A stretch of DNA of 64,000 nucleotides from Botrytis cinerea B05.10 (Eukaryota > Ascomycota > Leotiomycetes > Helotiales > Sclerotiniaceae), in contig NC_037322.1 in the NCBI RefSeq assembly GCF_000143535.2, positions 992,001 through 1,056,000 of the forward strand, written 5' to 3'. Of this stretch, positions 33,730-45,927 are shown in pieces (the stretch's first letter is position 1; every line of letters starts with the position of its first letter). The notes under the pieces are model-generated. The model did not search any database, was not told the origin of the DNA, and worked only from the letters and a program-made list of their open reading frames with translations. Made by a program: the position numbers and the translations under genes.

Positions 33730-34434
33730 ATGGCACCATCTCAACCCCTACCCAAAAATTGGCCCTCCCAGATCCCGTATCTGACAGCCCCCACATACTG
33801 CACAACAATGAGCCCCTCACACCTGAAAATGCTCCGCACGCCAACCGCAGACTCCCTTCCCGTTCCCGCTTCTCACGCTAGAGGCCCCTCACCCCTCGTC
33901 AAAATTACGCCGATTAGTGATCCATCACATCCCGCCAATGGCCAGTGTGGATTATTCGCTACAAGGGACTTGAGGCCTGGAACTTTCATTTTGCAGTACA
34001 TCGGTGAAGTGCATGCACCCAGCACTTCGGGGGACGAGAAGATGAGGAAGCTGGTAGAATGGCATGAGAAAAGTGATTATGATTTGAGTTTGGATCGAGA
34101 GGGCGGTATCGGAGTCGATGCACAAGGGAAGGGGAATGAAGCGAGGTTTATCAATGATTTTAGGGGGGTGAGTATTGGTGGGGAGAGGGCGAGGGTTAAC
34201 GCCGAGTTTAAGGAGATTTGGGATAGCGGGAGGGGAGAGAGAGGCATGGGAGTTTGGGTACTAGGGGAGAAGGCTGGTGGAGGGAAGGGAAAAGGCGTGG
34301 GGAAGTGGAAGGGGATCAAGAAGGGAGAAGAGATTTTGGTTAGTTATGGGAGAGGGTTCTGGGGAGCCAGAAGAGGAGAAGACGAGTGGACAGAGGCTGG
34401 GGGTGAGACGCCTGGAAGTAATCTGAAGACTTGA
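33730..34434 (+). CDS. SET-domain protein, putative lysine methyltransferase
   Basis: A single-exon frame of 234 residues; a second ATG at residue 27 could be the real start. The segment NGQCGLFATRDLRPGTFILQYIGEVH (about 70-96) is the opening strand-turn of a SET domain. ARFINDFRG (about 138-146) stands in place of the usual RFINHSC, and GEEILVSYGRGFW (about 205-217) is the closing motif with the catalytic Tyr. The post-SET Cys cluster is absent. The Gly/Lys-rich insert between the two motifs (KAGGGKGKGVGKWKG) is low complexity. This is a small stand-alone SET protein of the kind found widely in filamentous ascomycetes. Substrate is unknown; the Asn-Asp replacement of the Asn-His-Ser motif may affect cofactor binding. 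Confidence 0.75.
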   Translation: MAPSQPLPKNWPSQIPYLTAPTYCTTMSPSHLKMLRTPTADSLPVPASHARGPSPLVKITPISDPSHPANGQCGLFATRDLRPGTFILQYIGEVHAPSTSGDEKMRKLVEWHEKSDYDLSLDREGGIGVDAQGKGNEARFINDFRGVSIGGERARVNAEFKEIWDSGRGERGMGVWVLGEKAGGGKGKGVGKWKGIKKGEEILVSYGRGFWGARRGEDEWTEAGGETPGSNLKT

Positions 34435-35572
34435 GAGGGAATGATAGTTTGCACATTAAACAGCGCCCGAGAAGTTTGACGATTCTGTTGACGGAAGTTC
34501 TGAAGCCATCGAAGCCAAGTCCATTATCAGAACACTGGGATTGCATTATCGGCCAGATGGTTCGCTTGTATCTATGTTTAAAGGGGCCAGCAGAAGACGG
34601 ACGAGAAGTTTGGATTCGAGTGAAGGTTCAAATACATTTGAGACCTGCCAAAAAATGTAGTGGTTATCATATCAAGTTTAAGATTCATCATAGAAATCAG
34701 GGTCCGAAGATTAGAAAATTATAGCCCAGAATTGCGAGCTCCTTTACCTAAATTTCCATTCCAAATATCAACCAATAATAGAGTGAGTGTGCGTCGACCT
34801 TCTTCTGAAGATTCGATTTATGATAGAAAACGTCGAGAATGCTTTGAGAATTGCATGAACGTGTGGGTCCCTTTCCTTCACCGCTTCAGAAAATGGCTTT
34901 TGGAGTTAGAGCACGAATGCATAAAGAGAGCTTCATGCCAGCAACGTATTAACTTTCTTCTCTCTCAAGCTTCAAACGTTTCTTGTTCTGATGCTCGAGA
35001 ATTGAAAGCTACAAATCTCCAATTTTGTGTTACGTGTCTACTAGGTAAGAAGTAGTGACGGTAGGGAGGAGAACACGATGGGTCTCGTCAAATACTTGCC
35101 CCACGTTCAAGATACTCCGTAAGCATGCTGCCAAAGTCGCGGTTCCGATTGGCCGGGACATTGATCGCGTCGCACAATATCAACGGCCTTCACATTGTGC
35201 GATGCATTTCCGATAACCATATCGATACTGACTCAACCATTTCAACTCACATTCCCAGCAAGACTGCACAATTCAGTAGAAGCTCAATCGAATACATAAA
35301 ATCGACCAGAATATCAAGACTTTACAGCTTTCGGAGCTCGTACAACTTTCCATCAATCGCACAAGCACCCCCGCTTCACAATCGCCCCAATCACCTCGGA
35401 CTATCGATTAAGACGTCTGGCAGATCAAGACCAGACTTTATTTTTCGTCTACATTATCAGGAGTCTTCCTCCGCTTCATAACACCTTTAAAAACGCCGTG
35501 TCCCTCTGAGGCCACAGCTAGGTGTTCATTGAAGTACCCGGAAGAGATCCCTCTTGCCACCCTTATCCACAC
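34435..35572. other. intergenic region upstream of the IBTK-like gene
   Basis: No convincing gene. The last few hundred bases are probably promoter and leader of the plus-strand gene that begins at 35,573. Confidence 0.45.
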
Positions 35573-38500
35573 ATGAGCAATCTTCTCTGGAAATATTATC
35601 TCGAAGATGACGTCGATAAATTTCGGCGCATATTGGCAAATGTCGCCAATCCATCGCATACGTTGAAAGGGCATGGTGGAGGACCGACATTTTCCAGTAG
35701 CTTTGGGAGTAAAATAGGAAGTTCGGGCGGGTTTGGAACGTCACCTAAGACTTTCGGCAAGAGTCGCAAGGCTTCTGGTCCTGCTGGAAACATAAATGGG
35801 ATCAAAGGTCAGGGCAATGCGATCACTCGAGTGGAATTAAATAGCAGAGATCATGCTGGGTTAACAGTTTTGCACCGAGCTGCGTCTTCAACAGCTGTGA
35901 ATGCAATAGAGTTTGCCACCGCCCTCATCGACCACCCGTCTATCGACCTCTATATACAAGATACAGAAAGTGGATGGACAGCATTGCATAGGGCTTTGTA
36001 TTTTGGCAACGTCACGATTGCTCGAGCGATTATTGAAAGGGACTCGAAGGACCGCGCCACTGGAAACACAGGAGCCAAGCCGGACTCGTCAGTCATCAAG
36101 ATCAAAGATCGGGAAGGAAATACCCCGTTTGATGTCTACAATGCGACGATCGCACCGCGATCGATTCGGGAGTACATTAGGGAGCAAAGATTGCGTCGCC
36201 ATGAAAGAGATGACGACTCCAATGACGGCGATTCTGAGTTGCTCAAGATTGATGTGTCAGAACCCGAAAGTATTGATGGGGATGAGCTTTTTGCTTTTGG
36301 TAGTAACAAAAACTTTTCATTGGGTTTCGGTGATCAGGATGATCGACAGTATCCGGAAAGGATAACACTAAAGCGTCCCGACCGATTACTTTTTCAATTT
36401 TATGAAAACTACCTAGACTCTATCGGTAATGACAACCTCGTCGTGGGTCACGAAAACTTTCCTACCACTGTATCGGAGCTTCCCTCCATGATCCAAAACA
36501 GGCCTATAATTATACAAGATGTTGTTCTTTCCAAGTTGAGTAGTGCTGTCTTGACCACAGATCCAGAATCAAACCTTTACATGTGTGGCTTTGGTCCTGG
36601 AGGTAGATTAGGAACGGGAGATGAAACTACTCGCTTCAATTATGTGCCAGTGAACCAGGGCGGCTTAGCTGGGAAGAAAGTCTCAACCGTTGCTCTTGGC
36701 CAGAACCATACTCTTGCTGTATCGTCCGAAGGAGAAATTTTCAGTTGGGGCACAAACACTTGGGGCCAATTAGGCTACAATCTACCTCGCCCTGCACTAA
36801 AGGATGAAGAACCTTTTTGCACAACTCCGCGCCAGATTTTCGGACCTTTGAAAAGAGAAATTATTGTCGGTATCGCTGCATCTGCGATTCACTCTGTGGC
36901 CCACACATCTAGCTCACTGTTTTGTTGGGGAAAAAATGAAGGACAATTAGGCCTTATGGATTCTGATTCCCGATCTCTGGAGGCTCAACCAATACCCCGT
37001 AGAGTTGCGGCATCTCTATTCAAGTCATCGATTATTAAAGTTTCGGCTATCAATGGTGCAACTATATGCCTTTTGGAAAATCATACAGTCTGTGTCTTCA
37101 CGAATTACGGTTATAACATGGTCAAATTCCCGTTACATGAAAGCTTCACAAACTACTATCTTCAAAGCACTTCTTTTACAACTCGATATGATAACGAGTC
37201 GAACAATATCATTAATATTGAGTCTGGTGGAGACACGATTGCGGCCATTTCTGGTAGAGGAGACTTGTACACCTTGAACGTAAGGAAAGTTGATACAAAA
37301 GTTGCGGCAGCTTCAACAACCAACCCCTCAAAAATCAAGGAAGCTCTATCACAGCCGCAGAGAGTCTGGTCACTCCGTAAGGGTAACTGGGATGGAATAA
37401 AATCCGTTGGTGTTGCTGAGAATGGATCCGTCATAGTTTGCACTCAAGCTGGTGCCGTGTGGCGACGTGTCAAAAGAGCCAAGAATAAAGATTCTTTCAC
37501 TGGGAATAGTAACTATGATCGCAAGGATTTCAAATTTCAGCGGGTCCCCGGACTTACCAAAGTAGTTGCTGTTAGAAGTAATCCTTTTGGTGTATTTGCG
37601 GCAATTCGTAAGGACTGCGACGTGACCAGGACTCAAGTGAGAATTGAAGATGAGAGATTATTAGAGGATCTTGAACCATTGTCAAGCATAAAAGATCTCG
37701 TGGCCTCAGAATATCCAGCAGAACAGCATGCAAAATGGCAGGGTCGCTTTGATAATTTGGCATCTGAATATGGGTCAGTCATGGCAGCGGTCATAACGTC
37801 TCCGGACCTTGAGGGGGACGTCGAACACTTGTTCATGGGTCAAAATTTTGATAGCGGCTATGATATTGAGATATGTACCAGCACATCTGACATCGCGATA
37901 CCTGTCCATAGTTTCTTGGTTGCAGGTAGATCTTCTGTCCTAAGATCACTTCTAGCCGAGTTCCGTCACAGTGGAAACGCTTCACTCCCTGATCGTTCCA
38001 AATCAGAACCTGATATTCTCAATATCCAGAATGGCACAAGTGATAGGACAAAAATCACTTTCAACGGCTTGGATTTTATCACTCTTGTCAATCTTGTTAT
38101 CTTTCTTTACCAGGATGAAGTTGCCGATGTTTGGAACTTTGCAAACTACTACCCACACTTGGCTTTCAGGTACAGAAAGGTTAGGGGCCAACTCATGGAA
38201 CTTGGTTCCTATTTGAATATGGAATACTTGAATGGGCCTGGACTTCATAGGCGGCCCTCAGATTCAATAACCACTGATATGGACAATGCAATTAAAGACG
38301 AGAAGTTCTTCGATGATTGTGATGCTCTTGTTGAGTTGGATGGAGGAGAAATTCCTATCCACAGTGCGCTTGCATGCCAACGATGTCCTTTCTTCGACGG
38401 TCTATTCAATGGTCGGTCTGGGGGTCAATGGCTTGTTGGCAGACGCTCGGAAAGCACAGGTCCGATCAGAATTGATTTGAAGCATATTGCACCAGAAACC

Positions 38501-40472
38501 TTTGAGGTCGTATTACGCTATCTATATGTTGATATAGGGCCTGAGCTTTTCGACCACATAGTCTCCCCAGACATCGATGAATTCTCAGAGCTTATCTTGG
38601 ATGTCATGAGTGTTGCAAACGAGTTGATGATTGACAGATTATCCCAAATCTGTCAGCACGTTTTGGGCCGGTTTGGTATGTTCTTTCAGCACATCACGCC
38701 TCACAGATTCTCTTTACAAGTAATACTAACATCTTCAAAGTTACTACCCGCAATGTGTGCAATATTGTCAATGCTATAGCACCTTGCTCAATCATCGAGC
38801 TTAAACATGCTGGCCTTGAGTATATGTGCTTGCAGCTGGAATCAATGCTCGAGAATCAGTAAGTGTTTTCTCGGATTCCTGGTGGCTAGGATATCCTGGT
38901 ATCTAGCCTTGTACGTTACTAACTTTGAATAGTTTACTTGATGATCTTGACGAGGAACTTGTGCTCGAATTGGATGAAGTCGTCCGCGACAATCAATTGC
39001 ATTGTCTGCCATTTGCAAAAAGTGGCCGAGCTGATCTGGATCTACACGAGAAGTATCCGGAATTAGCAGAGGACATAGACGAGGAACGTCGCCGCAGACT
39101 TGGAGATATGATGTTTCGTACTCATCTTAAAGATGATGATAGTCGATTGTCTTCGTCTTTTAAGATGCGTATGGGGAGTATTGATGACAATATGTCATCT
39201 CCCAGTAACGAGAAAATCAGGAGAAAATCCAGGGCGGCTAAGAACGAACCATTTAGCCCAAGTATACGTCCCAAGGATGTGGCAGCCGACTTCATGTTCG
39301 ATATGGACGACGATGAACTGCCTGGAAGTCCACCTGACTTGAACTTGACTATCGATTTGACTTCTGCTTCTCCTGGTGGTCCAGCTACTCCAAGGTTTCC
39401 TACAACCAGCTCAACCCCCAAGATTGTAGATTCAGGGTCTCCTACGGATTTACCCAGTTCTGTTGGTTTAGGAATCAAATACCCTCCCGACACACCTCAA
39501 TCAGCAACCAAAACATGGTCTTCTCCCAATCTTTCACTAAAGCTTGATATGAAAGAAATCATGGCCCAGGCATCAACAAGTCGTACTTCAAATTTGTCCT
39601 TGAGCCTCTCAGCTCAAAAAGCCAAAGATGAAGAAGCAACTGCTAAGTCGGCAACTCCAAGACTCTCACAGAAGGAACGTAAGAAACAACAGGCAGCATT
39701 TCAACAAGCTGTACAGACCCCCGTGAGTAAAGGCAAAGAAAAAGCATCGTCTCCTTGGCAAGTTGCGGGTGTTGGTTCGAGAACAAATCTTAAGGATATC
39801 CTTGATAAAGAGAATAAATCTTCACCAGTAGCTCTAGCACCATTTTCAACGATTTCGCCAGCGATTTCACCAGTAAATACCCCCTCGACTACACGTCGAG
39901 TTGCGTCTCCAGATACTAGATTTGCCGGCCAGAAAAGGAATGATAGCGCTAGCATCACGAAAGCACAAAAACCATCTCCGGGTCCATCGAAACAAACTAT
40001 ACCATCATCTAGATCCACTCCGCTCGTTCCTCATTCTAAATCATACAAAGCACCGACATCCAAGGCAGAGCCCTCTCTGCAATTATCAATGGCCGATATC
40101 ATTGGAATGCAACAGAGAGAACAAGAAGTAATCAAAGAAGCAGTTGCAAAGAGGAGTCTTCAGGAGATACAAGAGGAGCAGCAATTTCAGGAATGGTGGG
40201 ACCAGGAAAGCAAAAGAGCAATGGAGGAAGAAGCACAGAGAATGAAGGTTTCTAGCAATGGGGCTGGGAGGGGTGGTGCGAAGAGCAGTAGTGGGAGAGG
40301 AAAGAGTGGTACGAGAGGCAGAGGCGGTAGGGGGAGAGGTGGTGGAGGTGGTGGAGAAACTGTGAAGGTTGGAGGTGGAGGTGAGCCTGTTAAGGGTGGA
40401 GGCGGTGGGGGCGGTGGAAATGGAAGACGTGGGAGGGGAAAACCACAGGAGAAAACTAACGTTGCTAAATAA
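35573..40472 (+). CDS. IBTK-like ankyrin/RCC1/double-BTB protein
   Basis: Three exons, 35,573-38,675, 38,741-38,858 and 38,933-40,472, with introns of 65 and 74 bp (both with CTAAC branch points), give 1,586 residues. The start is the ATG of MSNLLWKYYLEDD. Domains in order: ankyrin repeats (about 93-200: GLTVLHRAASS, GWTALHRALYFGN); RCC1 repeats (about 237-520: ELFAFGSNKNFSLGFG, NLYMCGFGPGGRLGTGD, EIFSWGTNTWGQLGYN, SLFCWGKNEGQLGL); a first BTB (about 760-890, IPVHSFLVAGRSSVLRSLL); a second BTB (about 915-1,050, IPIHSALACQRCPFFDGLF); a disordered Ser/Pro-rich tail; and a final Gly/Arg-rich segment. The same architecture occurs in human IBTK, a substrate adaptor of cullin-3 ubiquitin ligases, so a Cul3-adaptor role is likely by family. 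A coiled EEQQFQEWWDQESKRAMEEE precedes the Gly-rich end. Confidence 0.9.
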
Positions 40473-41302
40473 TCTGGTATTCGTTTCGCTGCATTTTAAT
40501 ATATTTTTGCGCGCGAGAATTTGGGCATGGGCTTAAGACAAGCTTTATAGCGCAACAGACATGGAATCAGCTACATACATACACATATACATATTTGAAC
40601 CATGAAGGGGAAGAGAAGCTTATCATATTGAATAAATATTCATATCAATATGACAGTTTGGAATGAAGAATAGAAATAGAGAATAGAGATTGATATCCAC
40701 TTCAAGTTCTTGCGATTATATGTATATTCAAAATCAATCCTATTGTGTTGGGTAAGTGAAATGAATATCTTGATTGTCTTCGCTAAAGTATGTATTTGCT
40801 GTGAAATATTTTCTTAATGGGGGATAAGATGAAGGGAAGCGGAAGAATGTTCCCGAGGAAAATTTGGGTTCGAATTTCACATGTTGAGTGCGGACATAGA
40901 TATTAGATGGAGTTGTTTAGTTAATGAGATTGGGTGGTAGTTTGCACTGTGCAGATATAATGTGTATGTGTAATCAGTCTTTACGAGTGGTAGGAGTGGT
41001 AGGAGATGTAAAAAAAGAGGAGAAAAAAAACGTCACATCATTTGAAGGGTATGGTGGGTGGATAATGGATAAGGTGATCTTGGAGGATTCGTAGTCTTTG
41101 ATAGTTGTAAAATTTGCATAGATCTGGAGTCTCTAGTAATAGAGACAGACGGTTGTATTGAGCATTGATGTGAAGAGAAGGTAAGCCATCAATAATTGTT
41201 ACAGATATATGGGATATAATCCCCCCTCCCACCCGCTTTCTTCCCTTCCTATTTGTTATTTCTCATGTCCCATATCCCACATCCCATTCATTACTCATCT
41301 AA
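40473..41302. other. intergenic region between convergent genes
   Basis: 3' flanks of the IBTK-like gene and of the minus-strand hypothetical gene. AT-rich, no coding frame of interest. Confidence 0.5.
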
Positions 41303-42088
41303 TCACGCGAGCCCCCTTCCCTTCCAAAACGCCTTCCTCCCCCTCTCCCTCACCACCCCAGCCAAGCCACACTCCTCCACCATCTCCAACAACCCCTCCA
41401 CAAACGCCTCCCCATCCATCTCCTTCCTACACCGCAACATCGCGCCATATTTCTCCTCCAGCTCCTTTTCCAACTCCCGCTCATATTCCGCGCCCGCAGC
41501 TCGCGCTTGCACACGTCGCTGGGCGATTCTATCTTTCCAGATCTGGATTATGTTGGACGGAATATGCGTGACTAGTTCTTCGTCTGAGATGTCTTCCCAG
41601 TATTTTGAGAAGCCGTGGGAGAGGGAGAGGGTGCGTGGGGGTGAGGGTGAGGGTGAGGGTGAGGGAGTGGTGGGTTTAGAGGGGGTTTCGTGCCATTTCC
41701 AGACTATGTCGGAATAGATTTCAGGTGGTGAGAGGGGGTTGGTATTGACACTGGTATTTGTATCTGATATTACTGCTTTTCTTCTTCTCTCAGGTGGTGG
41801 TTTTGGCCAGCGCCATTTTCGGATGGGTGTTGGTGCTGGTGCTTGTAGAGCGGTCGATTCAGCATTATCAGGTTGAGATTGTTGGGCCATTTTACCCGAA
41901 TTGATTATGCTACCCGGCGAATTAACGTTCCTGTCGTTGCTGGAGATTGAGAGGTGTTCAATCTCGGTAGTGATATTAGACATTGAAGATGATTCAATGC
42001 TTGTGCCAATATTGTCATTTGCAAATTGGGAAATGTTTGTTCCGGTACTGGACAATGAGAGTAGCTGGTTGTTCGACCCGGTGTTCAT
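41303..42088 (-). CDS. hypothetical protein with charged C-terminal coiled coil
   Basis: A 261-residue frame starting at MNTGSNNQLL. The frame is open for 112 more codons upstream, but that part looks like translated AT-rich leader and includes an implausible hydrophobic run, so the downstream ATG is preferred; MAQQSQPDNAES further in is a third option. The N-terminal half is Ser/Asn-rich with LSISSN-like repeats. The middle is Pro-rich and contains a (Pro-Ser)n run (SPSPSPSPP). The C-terminal 90 residues (KYWEDISDEELVTHIPS, EYERELEKELEEKYGAML) form a charged helical region with a terminal basic patch. I do not recognise the family. The Pro-Ser run is a G-rich repeat on the plus strand and may vary in length. 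Confidence 0.5.
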   Translation of the reverse strand: MNTGSNNQLLSLSSTGTNISQFANDNIGTSIESSSMSNITTEIEHLSISSNDRNVNSPGSIINSGKMAQQSQPDNAESTALQAPAPTPIRKWRWPKPPPERRRKAVISDTNTSVNTNPLSPPEIYSDIVWKWHETPSKPTTPSPSPSPSPPRTLSLSHGFSKYWEDISDEELVTHIPSNIIQIWKDRIAQRRVQARAAGAEYERELEKELEEKYGAMLRCRKEMDGEAFVEGLLEMVEECGLAGVVRERGRKAFWKGRGLA

Positions 42089-43248
42089 GATGGATAGTAG
42101 TTGAATGTTGTATAAAGCCGAAGGTTTTCGAATGTATGTGCTGATCTCAAAGATTGATAGAAGTTGAATGTTTGTGTAGTTATTAAAAATTAGAGTATTA
42201 TATCCTGTGTATCTCCTTTGTGTATTGCAAGCATGGATGTTCGAATCTATTGTACAGAAAGAAAATAAGAAGAAAACAAAAACGAGATTCGAGAAATTCT
42301 TTAGATACTGATTATGACGAACTACTCGTACAAATTTTTTTTGTACGGCCGTTAGTCTTGAATTCTCAATTTTTACACTTAGCTCCCCCCTAGGTTCGTC
42401 GATCGAGGCGATGCGGTCTTGCAACTAAGTCTCTTATGAACCTAGACAGTTCCAGTCACCAACCCCAGATTCTTGAAAACCTAGGTTTGAGCCTCATGGA
42501 ATTGGCTCGAGACCAATGATATGGGTCACACGTGACAGATCTGCTTTGAGGAGGTAATTTGGTTGTTATCTAGCTCCTTTCTATTACCGTTAGTATGTCG
42601 CTTATCACCTCACACACGCCCACGAATATATTATTTCCTCGGAAATACTATTGGTCGAGAGATATATACTGATTCGGGAATGTCACATCACTGAAAGTTG
42701 AACTGTAATCTGTCTTATTAAAAACCCTGGCAGTGGGAGGCTAACGGGTGAGCTGAACTTGTTATTCCACTGGGCGAATCATCGGGTATGATGGATCTTT
42801 CAAACGCAAACTGTGTGCTGCTATGGTGACTGAAATGTATGTCTATAATCTTGATCTGTTTTATGATTCTATTAAGGCATAATTTCAACCCCAAACTGAT
42901 TATTGGCCACCACTAGGGAATATTACTCGACGAGGTTACTTTCCACAATTTGTTTTACTTTTACTCTCGAGTAGGACATTCTCCATGGAGTGTTCAAAAG
43001 ACCGAAGCTTCAAATTGACAAAATTTGGACTAGGAGAAGCAACAAGCAATGAGCAAATGAATACATGCATGAATGAGCACTTGAATGGATTTGAAACTGA
43101 TTCATCAACGCAGTTGGGTATTTCATGCATCACTTGATTACAGCCGATGTGGTTCATATTTCTAATCCAAACGCACAATCAAGGAGACTCAAATATAAGA
43201 CCTAGATCTCTATCTTATTCTCCAAGTATTTTTCTATTCAACACCGCC
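42089..43248. other. intergenic region
   Basis: AT-rich DNA between two minus-strand genes, without a supportable gene or RNA. Confidence 0.5.
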
Positions 43249-44626
43249 CTAACAAGTCGTAGCATCACCCAATCCCAAGCTAACAGCAGCAAGCAACAAC
43301 TCCATATACCCAGCTCCGATTTCTTGCAAGTTGTAGTTATGTTGAGCCTGGGTGGGGTAGAATGGGCAACTAGATGCCGAATTTCCAAATCCAAATTCAA
43401 TGGTATAACCATGGATAAGATTCTTGGTCGTATCGGCAAAATGTCTGGAGTAAGAATAATCATCACTGGCACCACTGGTTGGATATAATGCCGCAGCTGG
43501 GATAACAGAGTATGTGCGTCCAGCAGCCGCACTCATACCTGCACCGATCTTTGTAGCGGCAGCTTTGTTGGCGGTGTTTTCGGTTGTGGGTGTGTATTCA
43601 CCGTAGCCGGAGCCAGAACCAGGAGTATCGGATACGATTCCGCGGACAGAGTTATAGGCTGTGTTGAGGAAGTTCATAGTGGGGTAGGAGGCTTGGTTTG
43701 TGTCACTTCCCCAGGAGTAGAGAACGTCACCGGTGTACGAGTGTAGATCGACGAACCAGCGAACCTTGGAGTAGGTGTCCATTACCCATTTAATGCTCTT
43801 GGTTTCTGGCTCTGAAAAGGCAGCGGTACCTATAGAGTGAGATTTATTAGATTTCGTTTGAACTAGGAGCAGAGAGGTAAAAGTACACACCATGGAATAC
43901 TTCAGAGGAAGGACTGGAAGATGCAACCTGACTTCGAACGCTTGAAGCCCACTTGGTCAAATCCCACACAAAGTCAAAGTTGCGGTTTAAATCCACACCA
44001 GCAGAGGTTCCAGTTCCCGATGCAGGGTTTCGGTTCTTACGCCAGCAGCTGTTGGTGGACTGGTCATAGGCAACACCATCAGGGTTACTGAGCGGAATAA
44101 AGACGATTCCTGTTGACAAGGCTGTCTTCACCTGAGCATTGGTATATGACTTTGAACCGAATTTCAGACCGAGACCATTCTTGTTTGCATACAAGAGGTC
44201 ACTAATGAAAAACAATAAGCCATCAGAAGAACCTCGCTCTCTTGCGTGAATGGCTCCATTCAAATACACGCGAATTGCATCATTACATGTTCCATTACCT
44301 CCAACTTTAGCGCCAGTGATGGAAGCGCCATTATAGGTGGTATATGGTGTGTTGAAAGTGGTGATACCATATACACTCGCAAGAGCTTTGAGTCCACTTG
44401 AGATCTCGTTGACGTTCAAGAGTGTGGTGAAAGTGGTGGTTTGAGACCCTACACCCCGTGGTGCAATGGTACCAGCGCTGTAGCGATCACCAGTTCCGAT
44501 GGGTATGCCATTACTAGTTTGACGACGTACAACTCTTGGTTTTCCTTCCCGTTCTTCTGGGAGAAGACATCCCTGAGAAAAAACAGGAGCGAGAGCCGCA
44601 ATGTAATACAATGATGTGAACTTCAT
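43249..44626 (-). CDS. secreted M14A metallocarboxypeptidase
   Basis: Two exons, 44,626-43,891 and 43,829-43,249, with a 61-bp intron (GTGTGT...TAG), give 438 residues. An N-terminal signal peptide (MKFTSLYYIAALAPVFSQG) is followed by a short pro-segment ending in a dibasic RR (34-35), a possible kexin site. Zinc ligands are H127 and E130 (IHARERGSSDG) and H275 (FVDLHSYTGD). Substrate-carboxylate residues sit in CWRKNRNP and DLNRNFDF, and the general base is E390 (GYTIEFGFG). These mark a pancreatic carboxypeptidase A/B-type enzyme that trims C-terminal residues from peptides outside the cell, here probably for nitrogen acquisition or plant-protein digestion. The pro-region is much shorter than the ~95-residue one of animal enzymes. 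Conserved residues look intact, so it should be active. Confidence 0.92.
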
Positions 44627-45927
44627 GGTGGCAGTTGAGGAGTAAGAAACTGATCAGAAACTCTCACGTAGACCATGATGCTCAAGTATATATATGTATC
44701 GATATCGTGGCTTTCCCAGTCACTGTTCCCCTCAATCCTGCCTGTAGCTTCCCCTCGGTCGCAAATAGGTATGTGAATGAAGTTCTTCAAGATTGTGAAC
44801 CACTTGGCAAGCTTGGCCATCTTGGCTGTATGTATATATTTACTCTACCTTCTCTTTCGAGAAACTCATCTAGTACCTGAAAATCCTATCCTTTAAAAGG
44901 AGACACAGCATTTAGGAAGGTTGAGAATGAGTGACACATCAGCTTCAGATAACAAAAATCACTCGAGTATCTGCAACCCAAATGCCGCGATACCAAGCCC
45001 GGCATTCAGGAAGCTGGAACCTTCAACGACTAACCACGAGTGAAAGAGACTGGTGGCAAATCTGTAGGTCGAAGTTGGGCGTACCAAGCCCGGTGTATAG
45101 GAAGCTGTGAGCATGATAACGTTGGGACCTGCCACATTGGGTTGGTGCGCCAAGATGAATGCGTGGGCAAGAATGAAGTTCGAGATGCAAATTTCAGAGA
45201 TCCATAGAACGATGAAGATTTATTTATCCACCATAAAAGGCATACAAACGTGGCTCCCTTGACTATCAACGATACACGTCAGTCTTCACAACGGAAGTTC
45301 AATCCAAAGGTTGTTTTTGTTTTCTTTGAAGTCGCGCTTTACATCGGCAATCGGAACCGCGATTTTATTAGCCAATCAGGAAGCTTTTAATGGTGATAGC
45401 GTGCAATCTGAGACAGCTTTGTAGGTATCATAACTTATCAAATTGTCTGAAAAAGATTCATGTAAATTTGAGTATCTATAAGCTGGCGAATTGCGAAACT
45501 CCGTACAACTGTATGATTTATCCGCTATTGCCCAGTACAATTCATAAAGGGGTAGCGTAGCGTGACATCAAGACGAGTTCGTTGTATGTATAAAAATTGT
45601 AAATTCAAACCTTTGCAGCCACCTAGTACATACCTTTCTCTTGACACGCCAGCCACAGCCTAAACTTCTTAATGAGAATTCCTGGTACCATGCATACCTT
45701 ACAAGTAAATACAGAAGTCAAGAAGAAAGATGTAACATGAATCTATTCGTCATTGGCCAGTCGTCTCTATCGCTTTTTGGTATACGCTATTATACTAATT
45801 TGAAATTCGGTTCAATCGCTTCTGCACGGTGGCGCTGATATTAATGCAATTAAACTCCAGTGACCCGTTCTATCCCATTCCAGACATTCAATACAATTCA
45901 ATTCCTCTAAACCACATGTAAAAAGAA
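44627..45927. other. intergenic region with a short duplicated motif
   Basis: Promoter side of the carboxypeptidase and 3' side of the hydrolase gene. A degenerate 27-base motif (TACCAAGCCCGG...AGGAAGCTG) occurs twice, near 44,989 and 45,084. No gene seen. Confidence 0.5.
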
